Positions 10,801 through 23,369 are shown, counted from the stretch's first letter. The stretch: 64,000 bases of DNA from Trebouxia sp. TZW2008 (GCA_002118135.1 BDIU01000090.1:124001-188000), one strand, 5' to 3'. Translations and numbers: made by a program. Notes: a model not told the origin generated them from the sequence alone.

Positions 10801-13770
10801 GGCCCATCTAGGTACGTACAGAAGCAATCAATGTTGTTAAGTTGACTGCCAAGTATCTCTGGGTTTACCCTTGGCCTGGGTGCCTGATTCCCTTGTCATA
10901 CGCATGCATGCTGCAGCTGCAGCAGCATTGCTGAAGCCAAGTCCTTTGCGCAGGGCAAGAGGATTGGAGTGATCTCCAGCATTGCCAACAACCCCAACAA
11001 TGATGCAGAGATCAATGCCAAGTTTGCGCAAGCTGTTGCTGACCTCAAGACAGGCGGTGAGCACCCTAAATCTTCTTGCTCGCTCAATGGATCCTTACTT
11101 TCATGCACTTGAGGCAGCTGCCTGGCATTTTGAATAGGCATGTCAAGTGCAGGAGATGCAAATATGGCAGCAACAGCTGGGGTGAGTATTCTGTATAGCT
11201 GACAATTTTCCAATGAGTAGTGATACATTTAGCTTTGACAGTAGAGCTGCAGCACTTGACAGTTCTTGTGTACGACATTTGCAGGTGCCACCATTGTTGA
11301 AAACTTCACCATCACTGGCAACTCTCTGGGAGATGCTGACTGGTCCGGCTACATCCCCATCACCAAGACCAATGCCACCACTGGTGTTGTCTCCAACACC
11401 ACTGCTTATGGCTTTAACAATGGCTCCTGGTGCGCACATATTGATGCTGCCTTGAAGATCAAGTGACAAATACAAGAGAAGCATTCAGCATTGCCGTGTT
11501 CTGCACGCTTTGTTACCTGTGAGTTGCTTGCTGAATCAAATTGCGCTTTTTGGTGGTATTCTCGTTGTGCAATAGCCTTAAAGCTGATTCACATACACTC
11601 ATGGCCATGCATGGCGTATGTCATCAGCCGTGTTGTCTGATTGAAGCACATGAGCAAATTCTTGTTGTTCTTTGCCAGATGTGAGTTGACAAAGGTGTTA
11701 TTGAATGTCGCAGGTACACAGGTTATGGGGCAGCAGGCAAGTGGGAGAGCATCAGCCAGAACAGCTGCCCCAACTTCAGAGAGGATCTGGAAACCTACCT
11801 CTCTACTGCTGGCTCCAACTCTAAGTCCCTGCTGGTGCGCTGTACCTCTGCTACATGTTGCCCCTTTTGTGGTTTGCAATAATGCCTATCAGAAAGCAAT
11901 AAACCTTCATTATCATCATCGGCCCTTCTTGTTTCCTATGCCCACGGCAAGCTTGTAAATGATGCTAAATCTGATGCCACCCGGTACTTAAGAGCTGTGC
12001 GGCTGCAGCAAATCTATGAGGAGGGTCTGTACCACCCCAGTGTCACCAAGAGCATCACAAGCCCGCTGTTTGCCAGCAATTTCAGCACCGCCAATGTGCT
12101 GCAGCAAAACGCCAGCAAGCAGGCTGGTTTTGTGTGTACCTGCGGGCAGTTCTATGACAACCCATGCCGTATGGAGATCCGGGCGGTGAGCGGCTGTCAA
12201 TACTTGTTGTTTTGTGGCATCATTCCTCTTGTCTGCATTGCTTTGTGGCACCGCTACTGTTGCTTGCGCCCATGCTGTGCATGCTGGGCCAAGTAGGAGG
12301 GCAAGCTTCAGCTGGTATCACAAACATGCAGCATGAAAGCAGCATCAAGTCATTTGCATGCTTGCTGGTGTTACCATGACCCTGTCAGGTGTGGACAGGA
12401 GCATTGAGTAAAACTGCAGCAACAAATGATAGCAGCATCGCTCACTTCAGGATTGCCGTTCACCACATCTACGATAATCACAACAAAGTCATAGGCCGCT
12501 CTAATCCTGACCGTTTCTTGGGGGAGGTTTAAGTTGTCTATGCATTCGTGTTTGCAGAGGCTGATTGAGAGCATGGACAGGCTGAATCTGGATGCCTTCA
12601 TCTACCCCGGGTGGGGCAACCCCCCTCGCCTCATTGGGGACCTTGCCCAATCCGGCAACACCCCTCTAGGTCTGCAACCCTTTCTGCTTCTTCTGCTTAT
12701 GCTGCTCAGGAAGCTGTTCTCACTGTTTGTTTTCCTTTGCTCACGCTGATTCTTCTGCTGCTGCTGCTGATGGTTTCCTTGTATGCTGCTTGTTTGGCTG
12801 CAAGCACGTTTCGCTCGAATCTCACTCCAGTCCACCTTCTGCAAACCCTGAACAACGCGGCCCCACCTTCAAACACTGAAATTGCTGTCATGTCTGTTCT
12901 TGTCTCCCTCAGCTGGCTGTATCCTTGCATGCTGCCTTGCTGCTAGTGGGGCGGATGTCTGCTGTTGCTGATGCCTCGGCCAATGCATGTCCCGCCGCCT
13001 TGTCCAATTCATGTTGATGTAACTGACACAAGCTCCAACAGGAGTCAGCTGCATACATGCAGCGACACAAAACGAAAGGCTGGCTCTAACTGTGTCACAG
13101 TTGCCATGACTGTGGACTAAGAGTAGTAAACAGAAGGCTGCAGAACTGATTTTGAGTTGGCACTGTATACAAGCTCTGTGTTGTTGGCTGCAGGTGACTT
13201 CTCCCAGGGTCTTCTACCCGTCACAGGAGCACCTGGAATCGTCGTCCCCATGGTAGGCAACTCACACTTACAAAAGCCGCTCTGGTCACCTTGCTGCACT
13301 GTACTGCAGCATTGACTATGCCAGCTGCGGCATCATGCAGAGCTCAGGTATTTTGTGACTTGCACATCATAGCAGCCCTGACAGCATCACATGTGGCTGT
13401 TAGCAGCGCTTGACAGCAACAAATGTGTCTGTTAGCAGCCCTTGCTAGGAACGCATGTTTTCGTGCACCACGCATGCTGCTGTGACAATCCACAGCACAA
13501 GCTCTTGAGTGTGTGTTTGCCTTGCATTACTGCTGGTGTACTTTGTGTCATGAGGCTGTTGCACTGCAGGGTCTGCACACCACATTGGGCACCCCAACGA
13601 CTTTACAGATTGGCGCTCGCCCCTTCAATGAATCTACACTGATTCAGATAGCCTATGCATATGAGCAGATGACCATGCACCGCACCCCTCCTCAGCTCTT
13701 CCCAGAGTGCACCAACCCCACAGTCTCTACTGCCATGGCACCGGCTGCTGCTGTGGCTACAGCAGGCTAA
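7885..13770 (+). CDS. Amidase-signature enzyme, secreted, 14 exons
   Basis: An amidase-signature hydrolase cleaving an amide substrate that cannot be named. Exons: 7885-8014, 8251-8429, 8597-8650, 8757-8931, 9204-9362, 9739-9928, 10311-10518, 10954-11056, 11285-11429, 11714-11834, 12009-12185, 12558-12669, 13194-13252, 13570-13770, giving 670 residues with consistent phases. The first ~22 residues are a hydrophobic signal peptide (LLLLCIALCTPYVAA). Family motifs follow in order: VPILIKDNFDALDG with the catalytic lysine, STAGSSGGPAAG and GTDTGNSIRGP with the catalytic serines, NRDIGGPIGRTV, and a C-terminal GAPGIVVPM. Many N-x-S/T sites fit secretion. Exons 8 and 11 have alternative AG acceptors, and phase decided the choice. 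The 3' half of exon 6 is echoed in the next intron. Confidence 0.9.
10010..10160 (+). repeat. Degenerate echo of amidase exon 6
   Basis: CATGACCAGCATGGGCACTG with the following ACACTGGCAAC repeats the 3' half of exon 6 (from 9831), its donor (GAGCAGCAGGTGC) and the start of the intron (TGCTTATTGCC), about 179 bases downstream. The copy has lost the intact frame (AACTTCACCAGAGAATC replaces the catalytic-serine region), so it is not a usable exon. Confidence 0.85.
10686..10780 (+). repeat. Simple CACT/CATGCACT-rich tract
   Basis: Low-complexity run of TTCACTCGCTCACTCACTCG and CACTCATGCACTCATGCA in an amidase intron, directly followed by a family B repeat fragment. Confidence 0.75.
10786..10836 (+). 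repeat. Interspersed repeat family B, fragment
   Basis: GGCTCAGCAGGCCCATCTAGGTACGTACAGAAGCAATCAA matches the beginning of the longer copies at 39911-40036 (+) and 18392-18518 (-). Confidence 0.55.
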
Positions 13771-14871
13771 GGTTCTGCTGATGGAGGAGAGAGAGGGGGG
13801 GGGCCCGAGGGGTTCTTGGCATGTTTCTGATGTCATCTTGAGCTCTCTCTGTTACTTCTGGATCAATATGATAATGCCATGCCCTACCTACAATGGATCG
13901 AGGATCCTCTTTTCTCTCTTGCCTGGATTCTGTTCATTTTCTTGTGACAACAGGCACAGGTCTCTATCAGCATCTGAACCAGCATATTTTGTGAATCATT
14001 TTGCGTGTACGTAGCAACACGCTCAAATGCTCATGAAGCTGATTAGCTTCATGACACACATATTATATGCCACAGGCAGCATGCCAGCACGCAGGTGTAG
14101 ACTGTCAGCTTTCCATTTTGACTGCTGACTTTTCAAATACTTCAGCCATTGTGCACATCTACTTTATTTGCCACATGACTATATTCCTAGAAGTTGGCGT
14201 TGACATTTGTTGTGACCACCACAATCATTCATGTATGATAGCAGGCATTTTCATTGTGTAGCTGCCTGAGATTGCACATTGATTGCTTACCAGGCCAGCA
14301 GGTCCAATGCCTGCATTAGGACCTAATAATCACAACTTATGTGTACACAAAGTGTGGCCCCTCAGCTTCGGGTTTGTTTATCGTCGTTCTGTGTGTGAAG
14401 AAGATTCTTGCACTCATGTGCTTTGTGCAGTCGCCAGACTTTGTGCATTCACAGGACACAGAGCTTATTCGGTGTTTCGCTGTTGCATGCAGCTGGACAG
14501 GTTTGCTCTGCTATGCAATGACATCAGCTGCAGCAGGGTCATAGCACTCGATTGCAACAATTCCAATCACCTGAAGATTGTCTGACCAGCATGAGCTGTA
14601 CATTCTATTTGATATCACATCAGTTTGCTGCCAACTGACAGAGTGTAAATGAGTGTACCGGCAAAACCCGGCTATGTAAGGCTGTGTACGCACAGCAATG
14701 AAATCTGCGCAAAGATGTCATCCTGCAACGTTTTGTACGTAGCATAAAGTGTCAGAGAAATGTATTCCAGCAATCATGCCGGGTATTTCTGCTGATGGAC
14801 TTTCTTTCTGAAGGGTGCAAGAGTATGCAGAGCCTTCTTGATCATACAGAACGCTGCTCAAAAGCAGCAGC
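13771..14871. other. Convergent intergenic region
   Basis: It lies between the 3' ends of the amidase (+) and the basic nuclear-type protein (-). Only short open frames, a G-run near 13797-13803 and no recognisable gene or array are seen. Confidence 0.5.
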
Positions 14872-17800
14872 TCATACGTGTCTCTTTTGGCGCTTGAGGA
14901 TGCGCCTCTGTGATAGTTCAAGTAAACTTGCGGCCGTGCCATCATCTTCTTCTTCTTCTTCTTGCGACGTGGCTCGCCTTTTCTTGCCAGCAGGTGCCAA
15001 GCGGCGGCTTCCTGCAGAGCACATGTGACTGTCATGATCATGAAGCATTGCAGTGGACATGAGTAATGGTCATGCAGCAGACTCAGCCTTACAACATTGC
15101 GCCCAGAGCCTCATCCTACTCAGTCAGCATCTGCCACATGCGTATGGTTGAAGACTTGAACAATGCAGACAATGCCTTTCAGCAACTTCCAAAGCTGCTT
15201 GAAGTGAGTCAGCATTTCAGCGCACAAAAGCATCAGCACTTCCACACAGAATTATCGCAGGTCAAGTGTTGCATCACGCTTTACTGTACAGCAAGCAGCA
15301 GCTAAGTCTCACCTGCTTCATGCTGCTGCTGCACATCATGTGGCAGGTTCTGTGAACCTGTGCCGGCAGCATGAGGACCTGTCCCCATTGTCATCTGCAA
15401 TCCCAAACCCGGCAGGACCTCCATTGTATGTGCCCGCCGCAGCTGTCCCCTTGCGCCCATGCTAGTGTTAGGCAGCACAGCCTGCTTCTGTGCCTCTGTC
15501 TGTAAGCCGTGGACTGGATGCCCTGCTACAAAGCTGTTACCATAGACAGCCCTGATACCATCCTCATGGCTTGAGGTAGACGCACTGCTGTTGCCAGCTG
15601 CAAGTGTGTCTGAGATGATGCCGCTTGCCTGATACCTGCTTGCAGGGTCTGGGAGGAGGGCTGTGCCAAATGTGGCAGCAGCTGCAGCTTCAGCGCCGAT
15701 CTGATTACCCAGAGGGTGCTGTTGTTGCTGCAAAGCTGCAGCTCCTACCTCCTGTGCCAGTGTGCTATCAGACAAGGCAGCTCCAGGCATTGCCTGCTGC
15801 TGCTGCTGCTGCTGCTGTGGCTGCTGCTGCTGCGTCCTGCTGTCAATCAGCGACTCAAAGCTATGACAGATGTGACTCTCAGGTGCTGCATGAACATCTG
15901 CATTCAGCTTGCCAGTGCGGGCATAGGGGTGGTATCTGTCCCTGGCATACTGACTACCCCTCACTGCATGGGTGCTGCGCCCAGATTGCTGCTGCCTCGG
16001 CAGGGCTGACGGCCTGCTTTGCTCAGCAAAATGCTGCACCAGATCCAGTTTGCCCTGTTTGGCGGTGAAGTTTGCCATGCTGTGGGCAGCATACATTGGA
16101 GCTGCAGTGGCGTGTGTCATGTCTGCTGACCCCAACTCCTGCTGCTGCATCTGGCGGTGGTCCTCATGCAGCGTAGAATCCCAGGTGTGTCCTAAGCCGT
16201 GGTGGTCAGGCCTCTTCATAGTTGTCTGAGCCAGAGGAAGAGGGACAGGTCTAGCCCTGCCCCAAGCAGCGCTGACGCCTGCTGTGACTTGACCAGTGGC
16301 CGAGGCTTTTCTGTGCTTGTGGGTTCGTAATGCTGCAGCAGGCATGTGCCTGGAGTGACTGTCAGCATGGGGGCCAGTGGCTGCCTGTGCTGTGCCATTG
16401 TCCACTGTCTCTGTGCCCAGATCTTGCAGGACTGCATGCGCTGACTGTGCAATCTGATGGTGAGTCCATGGCTGTGCAGCACTTGACTGCAGCGCTGCTG
16501 CATCAGATCGGCTCCTGGACGTGTCAGCCTCTGGCACACCCCCTGGCTGCACAGCAGAGGCTGCAGCACTGTCTGAACAGGCTGCATCTACTGCCTGAAA
16601 CAGACCAGTTGTCTGTTGGGCGGGCTTCAAGAGGTTCCTGTCCCTCTTCTTGGGCGCCTTGCCCTTGCCCCTGCTTTTGCCCTTGGGGTTGGCGGCAGGT
16701 GCAGGGTCTGTGCATTGCTGCTGTGATGCAGCCCTTGATGACGGTGGCGATGGGTTGGGGGGTGCATTGATCCCCCGCAGGAGGGCTGCTGCCTCTTGGT
16801 CAGTTGATGATGGATGAATCGCCTGCAGACATGACACACAATCAAGCATGGCGAAATATAGCCAGGTATAGGAGGGATGAGGACATTTGGTCAAACCTTG
16901 TGGAAATACACAAAGCTTCAGTGACAATCAGGAAGTTGCTTTAAAGACATCAGGTACTGCTATGCATCCGTAGCACACAGGCATCAGCATGTTGAACACT
17001 GGCCTTCACTGTGACACTTGCTTGGTGCTTGTGGGGGAAGGGAAGGGAAGGGAAGGGAAGGGAAGGGAAGGGAAGGGAAGGGAAGGGAAGGGAAGGGAAG
17101 GGAAGGGAAGGGAAGGGAAGGGAAATGCTGACCTCTGCTGGCTGGTTGACCCCATCCTTGGCAGTGCTGGGGCCAAGAAGCTGGTCAATGAGCGCAATGC
17201 GGGCTGCCTCCCCTTCCAGCGTCTCCTCAGATACTTCTTCTTCAGCCTCTGGCTCAAGCATCATGTCCTCCTGTCCCAGATTGGCAGCCTGCAGCAGCAT
17301 TGCTCTGAATGTTTACATCTTGCAGGGCAGCTGTTTGACTGCACACTGAATGGAGACCTTATAATCCTTTTAGCGCAACTGCATCAGGACCTTTCAATCC
17401 ATTTTGGCGCAACTGCATCAGCACCAGAAAGCTTGAGAAGAAGTCAAATCAGTTTTGTAGACGCTTCAAATGAACATGGGTTTAAGTGTTGCATGTAGGG
17501 CTGGGCACTACACTGTAAGCTCTGCTGCATCATGGCACAAGCATGCGGTGACGCCTGAAAGCCCTGCATGCACAATCTGATCCAGCAGCAGCTCTTGCAT
17601 GACAGCGTGAAGCAGCCAAAGGAAGGGTAATCCAGCAAACGTGTATCACTGCCTTTGCATAGAACATCAACTTGCATATCAATACTAGCACACAAGGCTG
17701 GCTGTGCTGATATGTTTTGTGATGTTGGCCATGCCATTGCAGCCATTATTGGCCTGTCACCCAGTAACAAAGCCTCAAACGCTTTAGCTATTGTCATTTC

Positions 17801-20800
17801 AGTTGTTTCCTAAAAACAAAGTCAGCTGGCTGGTGTATTGGATGAAATGCAAGTCACTGAGATTCCTGAGTCATTGGAGTCACATGCAGCGCACATAGAG
17901 ACCAACAGCACCACAGATGGTGCTTGTGACAACAACAACAGTCTGCTGATTCCAGAGGGCCCATGTCTGGCTGAGACAGTTTGTAGCAATATGTAGCGAT
18001 ATGTTTGCCAGGTGAAAGCAGCATAAGAGCGCTTGACATGATAAAACAAGCTTGCATTGCAGAAAGGGCCTCAAACAAGATGAACGTAAGTAGACTGAGA
18101 TTGGCGTTCACTCACTGCAGACACTGACAGTCTGCAAGGTAATGCTTTGTGAGTCAAGAAAGCGCACTTATTCACTCAGTACATCATCCATCTGCTCACC
18201 CATCAATCCATCTCATTCCCCTGTTTGAGTGGTGACAAAGTGCTGCATGCTCACAGGTGTGAGTATGAACACTGCTTACCTGCAGTGGGCTTGCAACCCC
18301 TGAGGACTCATGCTTCAGCAGGCCCCATGTCCACCCACCACCCAAGGTGACGAAGGCTACGGGCAAACCCAGAGACACTTGGCAGACAACCATTTACAAG
18401 GATCTCACCTCCCATCATGCACAGTTTGAATGGATTAGGATAGCATAGGACCAAACTGAACGGAGACAGTTGATTGCTCCAGTACGTGCCTAGCTGGGCC
18501 TGCTGAGCCCATGCGTCCAGAATGAAACGAAATAAACTAAAAATGAAGTTGTCGAAATGGTATGCACTGAAAATGGAGACTATGAGCACTGCTCACCTGC
18601 AGTCCGCCTGCAGCCCTGGGGACTACCGCCTCAGGCCCAAGGGCAGCCTGCATCAGAACCTCCAAGGGGTCCAACCTTGGTAGATCTGCTGCTCTAGCCT
18701 CATTGGCAGGCTCCTCCTGAAGGGCAATCTCCATCTCAGGGGCGGCCTGGAGCAGGGCCTCCATGGGTTGCAGCCTTGCCCTAGCACGTGCCTGGCCAGC
18801 TGGTTCATCCCAGCCTGGGGAGTGGTAGTCCTCAAAGTCTGTGGTGACATAGCCCTGCAGTGCAACAGCCTGCAGCTTGAGGACTATTCAGACAGGAAGT
18901 TGCAGTGCAGAATGGCTATTGACAGTTCAGAGCCATCACCATGTCAAGTCACTCAGCTGAAGTGCCGTTACAGAATAAGGCCATGGAGCACAATGCAACA
19001 GCTGTTGGTATTGCAGAAGAATGAGCTGTCAATGGGCTCAGTTGCAGCTTTTGGGCTGTTGAGACATGATGGTGTACAAGCTGTTGAGCTGTTGCAGCAC
19101 GGCTGTTGACAATGCAGAGCGATTGTAGAATGCATGGCAGTGTCCTGCAAGAACCCCCAGAAGCAAGTTCAGGGCTGTTGAGACAGGGCAATGGGTCAAA
19201 CTGTTGCAGCATGGCTGCTGACAATGCAGAGCGGTGTCAAGAGCCATGCCGTCACATCTTTGCTGAATCACATCAAAATATAGAATGAGCCATGTCAACT
19301 GTCATTTGTCCGCTGACATAGCAACATGCTTACATCAGAGACAGGCAGGCATTGCTGGACCTCATGGACATATATTCATTGCCACTGTGTGCCACATGCA
19401 GTCAGCCTTGTTGGCCGGCTAAAGCATGTAAAATTACTCTCTCAGTGGTTGCCAACTTGAGGCAATGGATAACAATTGCTGCTGCTGGGCTGGAAGACCG
19501 TGAGCATGTACAATACCTTCAGAAGAGTACTGCGGTGGGTAGGCCGCTGACTGCGCCTCACATGATTGGCAAGGGGTTGCTCAGCCACACCAACAGCTGC
19601 AGCTGGAAGTGCAACTGCACCAGCAGCTGGAGCTGCTTGTGAAGCTGCAGCTGGGGCTGCATCAGCAGCTGCAACTGGCGCTGCACCAGCAGCTGCAACT
19701 GGAGCTGCAGCTGCCACTGGGCCAGCAACTGCAGCCAGGTGGATGACATTGGCAGCCTGCACAGTGTCACAAGGGAGACTGTCTGATGACTTTGCCAGCT
19801 GTCAATTGTTCACACACGTTTGTAGACAGTGATGCATTGGTGTAAGTATAGCTACTGAGAGCTACTGGAAATATTGAGAGAGTTGCTTCAGACTGGGCTA
19901 CAGAACAAGATGAAACACAAAGCATGTGTCACACACTACATCTAAGTGTCGCCTTCACTTGACAGGACCAAAATATGACATGTGACTGCTGGGTCAGCTA
20001 GCAAAAGAGCCCAGAGTTGCTGACAAACAAGTGCATTGACACTCACACAAAGGCATACTTGCTTGCAACAGCAGTATATGTGTAGAACTGCATGAGATGT
20101 AGTGACAAAACTCAAGTTGACATTCAGGCAGGCTACACGTTTGCTTGAGCAGGTGCGTATCTTCCCCACTTCTGCAGGCCCACAGCGCAGAACCATCTAG
20201 ATCAAAACCCAGACCAAGACAAATACAGTCAACTCAATCAAGCCTGAAGGTGGAACACACCTTGGCCGCCTTCTTGCTGCGTCCTTTGGCAGCAGCAGCA
20301 GCTCTGCGGGGCTGCTTGGGCACTTCACCAGCTGCCTCAGGCTGTGGCTCGTGGGCTGGCTCACCCTGTCCTGGAGCAGGCTGCTGTTCATCAAGGGCAG
20401 GCTCTACCTCCATGTCCTCAACCAGGTCAATGACTCTGGCCTGCAGCAAGCATAGCAGGTGTTGACCGGGCAGACATTTAGCCTATTTGTTCAAGGCTGC
20501 CTTCCCTTCTACTAAAGCAACCTGGGCTGCACAGAAAGCAGAGTCTACCTCCACGGTCTCTGCCACGTCTACCACTCTGCTCTGCAACAACAACAGCAGC
20601 AGGTACTGCCTGATTCCGGCCTATACATAGTGATGCTAACTTGCGCTGTATGTTTTCAACAGAGTTCACGTGTGTGAACATGCATTTGGTGTTGAGGAGA
20701 ACCTTTGCGTGAGCTTCCTTCTCCCACGGTCTTTAGGCAAGAAGTGTCACGTGCTGCAATCATAGCATTGATGTCAACATTGCACTGTTTGACCCTCAGG

Positions 20801-23369
20801 CAGGCTTCATGGTAGCCAATGCTTCCGCAGCATATTTGCTACAGTAATTCTCTTCTTGAGGACACTTGATGTAAGGACATTCTCTATGTAAGGACAATGC
20901 AATCTGCAATCACTGTGTTCTGACTGCAGTGTTACTTCTGAGTTAGGACAATTTGACGCAAAGGACAACATTCAGTCCAAAGCAGTCGTTATGCAGAGAA
21001 TTCGTTGTATACATGTTGCTAGCGCAAAATGCAGCACACCTGTCATTTCTCTTGCTTCAAATAAGAACACAGCCTGAGCATGACCAACCACTCCATCTGG
21101 CAACTGAGCCTGCAGCTGGTGCATACCTTTGCCAGCTTCTTGCTGCGCTGCTTAGCACCAGCCCTGCGGCGCTGCTTGGGCAACACATCTTCTGCAGCTG
21201 CTGCTGCCTGCTCAACTGCCATGGCCTGTGGCTCAGGGAGAGGCTCCCTGTCACTTGGAGCGGCCTGGGCTACGCCACAGGAAGCCTCAGCCTGCATGGC
21301 CCTTGCTATGTCAGACTCGCCACCCTGCAACAATAAGAGAAGGTGCTGACTGCTTGAGGGCATTGTTGTCATGTCAGCTTAGACTGCAGCACAGTGACAC
21401 ATACTGATATAGAATGTATCAGTAGAGCCAGCTTGCTGTGCTTCCTGTGGCTCAGGGAGTGGTTCCCTGTCACCTGCAGTTGCAACAGCTTGCTATGCAC
21501 TCAAGGCAGGCTGCGCCTCTGTGGCCACATCTGGGTCCTGCAGCGATAAGACACTGAATATTGTCGTTGCTTGGTGCATCAGCAGGACATTCGATTTTTG
21601 TGGCAGACTGTGATCAGCTGCCTTTTGTGATCAGACATGTTCACCTCTGCGTTCAAGCCAGGAAGTCTCATGGGTCAGATCTGGCTCCCTAAACTGGACT
21701 GTAAATTCTGGTTGATTAAGGTGTTGGTTGATTATTTGCGGCGCGTTGTTGTCATGCCAGCTGGTTTTGGTGTTGTACCACTGTAGTAGACTTGAAACAT
21801 TCTATTCCCAGACCTACAGCAAGCATCATGAAGCAGGCAGTTGCCTGCCAGCTTAAGGCAGTCTGAACAGCTCAGCACAACGGCCTGAAGCCTTGCTGGG
21901 AGTGATGCATGGCCCTGGTTTCCGAATGTATACAACATGAGGTGCCGCATGCTGTACGTGCTGAGGTTCAGCTTGGTTGGTTCAGCTTGATGATGCATAG
22001 CCCAAAATAGTGAGTGTACAGATACTGAGGCGCTGCATGCTACATGTACTGAGATTCAGCTTCTTGCTTCCAGCATTGTAGCCCTTGTTGTCTGCACTTC
22101 TATTGTCCTTCTTGCAACGTTGCTTCTGGCTGTCATGGTGGGAGCAACAAAATCTGCCTTTCCAGTGATGCATTCATCAACGCATTGGGATAGCAGCATG
22201 TTTGATGTTTTTGTCTATGATTGTGACAATTGCATACCTGTTCAGTGGCTGCAACAAGTCAATGATGGTGCGTAACTTTGCATTTTCACCTGCCAATGCT
22301 GATGGCAAAGCCACTGTACATTTTGTCTGATTAGATGATGTTGGAGGCTGCTGGTGGTCACAAAACAGGTTCTGTATTTCAGGCTCTGAGGCAAAATGAT
22401 GGCAGCGGCAGCAAGCATTGCATTCATTCAGTAGCCTATAAAGATGAGCAGGTGATGATGAGCAGGGATCAGCACTCCGTTTACCTGGGCAGCCCTAGTG
22501 ATTGCATCACTCTGTAGCACCATGTCTCGATTGGCTCCTGCCAGGCCTTGACCAGCCAGCCCAGTTACACCTGTAGATACACAGCTTCTTCAGCAAATGA
22601 ACATGCTGTTGCCTCAGCACACTTGCTTATGCATGTGCTGCTGTGATATGGTAGATCATTTGCTCAAGACGTCGCATTTGCGCATCATGCAAGCTGAATA
22701 AGCAGAGCATAAATTCAGTAAGAAACTGCATTTGTGGATCATGCCAACCAGCTAAGCAGAGCATACACAGGCACCAAGGTTGCATCTATTGGGGCTTGTA
22801 CTCCACACAGAGAGACAACACGGCCCTGATGAGGCTGTGCAAATGAGGGATATAGTTTCCCCCTGACCAGGCAGCACAGGGCAGTTGCAACATTCAGCAA
22901 CACAGCACAAACAAGGACGCTTACCATCACCTTGCCGTGGGACATGAGAGTGGGCCAATGCCAAGGGTGGAACGACTGCTGCTTGTGCTTGTGCAGCAGG
23001 TCCAGACTCCTCGGGCTGCTCAGAAGCAGCTGATGCTGCAGCTGGTGAGCTCTGGCCTGCAGGCTTGCTGACCTTGCCTGGCTTTCGGTGTCTCACGCCC
23101 TTCATGTTGGGCTTGACACTTAACGCCTTCAGGCGCTTGACCTAAAAAGGAACACTTTGCACTGAGCTCTGCATAGCTGCTATGCATTGATAACAGGTGC
23201 CTGTCAACACCAGCACCAACTGGATTCTTGTATTGACTGATCTCTGGAGACAAAACTTTTGAACTGCAAAACAGAAGTGCCTCACCTCTTCAGTATCAGT
23301 TGTTCCCCAAGATAAGCCCTGATCGAACACGGGTTGCAAAGTTGTTCCCCGTTTGTGCCATGCCTCCAT
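14872..23369 (-). CDS. Unidentified basic, low-complexity, probably nuclear protein
   Basis: A minus-strand gene inferred from exons with good splice sites. They are 23286-23369 (ATG at 23369), 22925-23141, 22238-22385, 21127-21324, 20261-20440, 19517-19756, 18597-18854, 17133-17288, 15313-16822 and 14872-15011. At least one linking exon between 22238 and 21324 is unresolved by phase. Features: basic patches (VRHRKPGKVSKPAG; PKQRRRAGAKQRSKKLAK; KGKSRGKGKAPKKRDR; C-terminal RRILKRQKRHV), acidic runs, an alanine-rich exon, a short helical ENAKLRTIIDLLQPLN segment, and a 503-residue Q/A/S/H-rich exon with poly-Q. Basic patches suggest nuclear location (inference). No catalytic domain is recognised and no family can be named. 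Two exons (21127-21324 and 20261-20440) share the PKQ..R..A...RSKK.AK end and look duplicated. Confidence 0.55.
17035..17124. repeat. (GGGAA)18 minisatellite in an intron
   Basis: Eighteen perfect GGGAA units. On the transcribed (-) strand it is a 90-base CCCTT polypyrimidine tract beginning 8 bases after the donor at 17132. It lies between the exons 17133-17288 and 15313-16822. Confidence 0.95.
18260..18335 (-). repeat. Echo of the end of exon 18597-18854
   Basis: On the minus strand GGGCCTGCTGAAGCATGAGT, then CACTGCAGGTAAGCAGTGTTCATA, mirrors GGGCCTGAGGCGGTAGT, then GACTGCAGGTGAGCAGTGCTCATA at the real exon end. The copy includes a donor-like GTAAGC. A family B repeat sits between the two copies. 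Confidence 0.65.
18392..18518 (-). repeat. Interspersed repeat family B, copy
   Basis: Reverse-complement match to 39911-40036. Shared blocks in order are GCTCAGCAGGCCCAGC, TACTGGAGCA, TTTGGTCCTATGCTATCCTA, AACTGTGCATG, GGGAGGTG and CCTTGTAAATGGTTGTCTGCC. Two copies in introns of two different genes imply dispersal. Confidence 0.7.
19050..19240. repeat. Two tandem copies of a ~120-bp unit
   Basis: GGGCTGTTGAGACATGATGG with GCTGTTGACAATGCAGAGCG (19053-19120) recurs as GGGCTGTTGAGACAGGGCAA with GCTGCTGACAATGCAGAGCG (19171-19232). It lies in an intron of the basic protein gene. A weaker third copy may lie near 18990-19050. Confidence 0.65.
20505..20583 (-). repeat. Echo of the start of exon 20261-20440
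   Basis: The minus strand reads SRVVDVAETVEVDSAF after an AG, parallel to ARVIDLVEDMEVEPAL at the start of the exon at 20440. It therefore lies upstream of the real exon in transcription order. The copy soon loses similarity and reaches a stop. Confidence 0.65.
20853..20972 (-). repeat. Interspersed repeat family A, full copy
   Basis: The reverse complement runs ATTGTCCTAACTCAG, CACTGCAGTCAGAACACAGTG, ATTGCATTGTCCTTACATAG, AGAATGTCCTTACATCAAGTG, TCCTCAAGAA. The block order is the same as at 1-115 and 44537-44645. It carries repeated TGTCCTTACAT motifs. It lies in an intron. Confidence 0.7.
21420..21540 (-). repeat. Echo of exon 21127-21324
   Basis: The minus strand encodes GDREPLPEPQEA, matching SDREPLPEPQAM of the real exon. 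It is preceded by a segment matching QAEASCGVAQA but containing an in-frame TAG. It lies just upstream of the real exon in transcription order. Confidence 0.7.

Noticed and set aside
10912..10953. Earlier acceptor for amidase exon 8 giving SIAEAKSFAQ before GKRIGV
   Set aside because: All the earlier AG sites are one base out of phase with exon 7. The acceptor at 10953 restores the family pattern NGLMGKRIGV.
13781..14014. + strand open frame after the amidase stop
   Set aside because: It has no motif or splice context and is composition-driven.
15625..16770. Long + strand open frames opposite the Q-rich exon
   Set aside because: They are antisense shadows of CAG/CTG-rich coding sequence on the minus strand.
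19566..19832. + strand open frame rich in alanine at the Ala-rich exon
   Set aside because: It is a GC-rich shadow of the minus-strand AANVIHLAAVAGP exon, which has proper splice sites.
14872..23369. Shugoshin or cohesin-type identity for the basic protein
   Set aside because: Coiled-coil and basic C-terminal features are too general, and no diagnostic motif could be confirmed.
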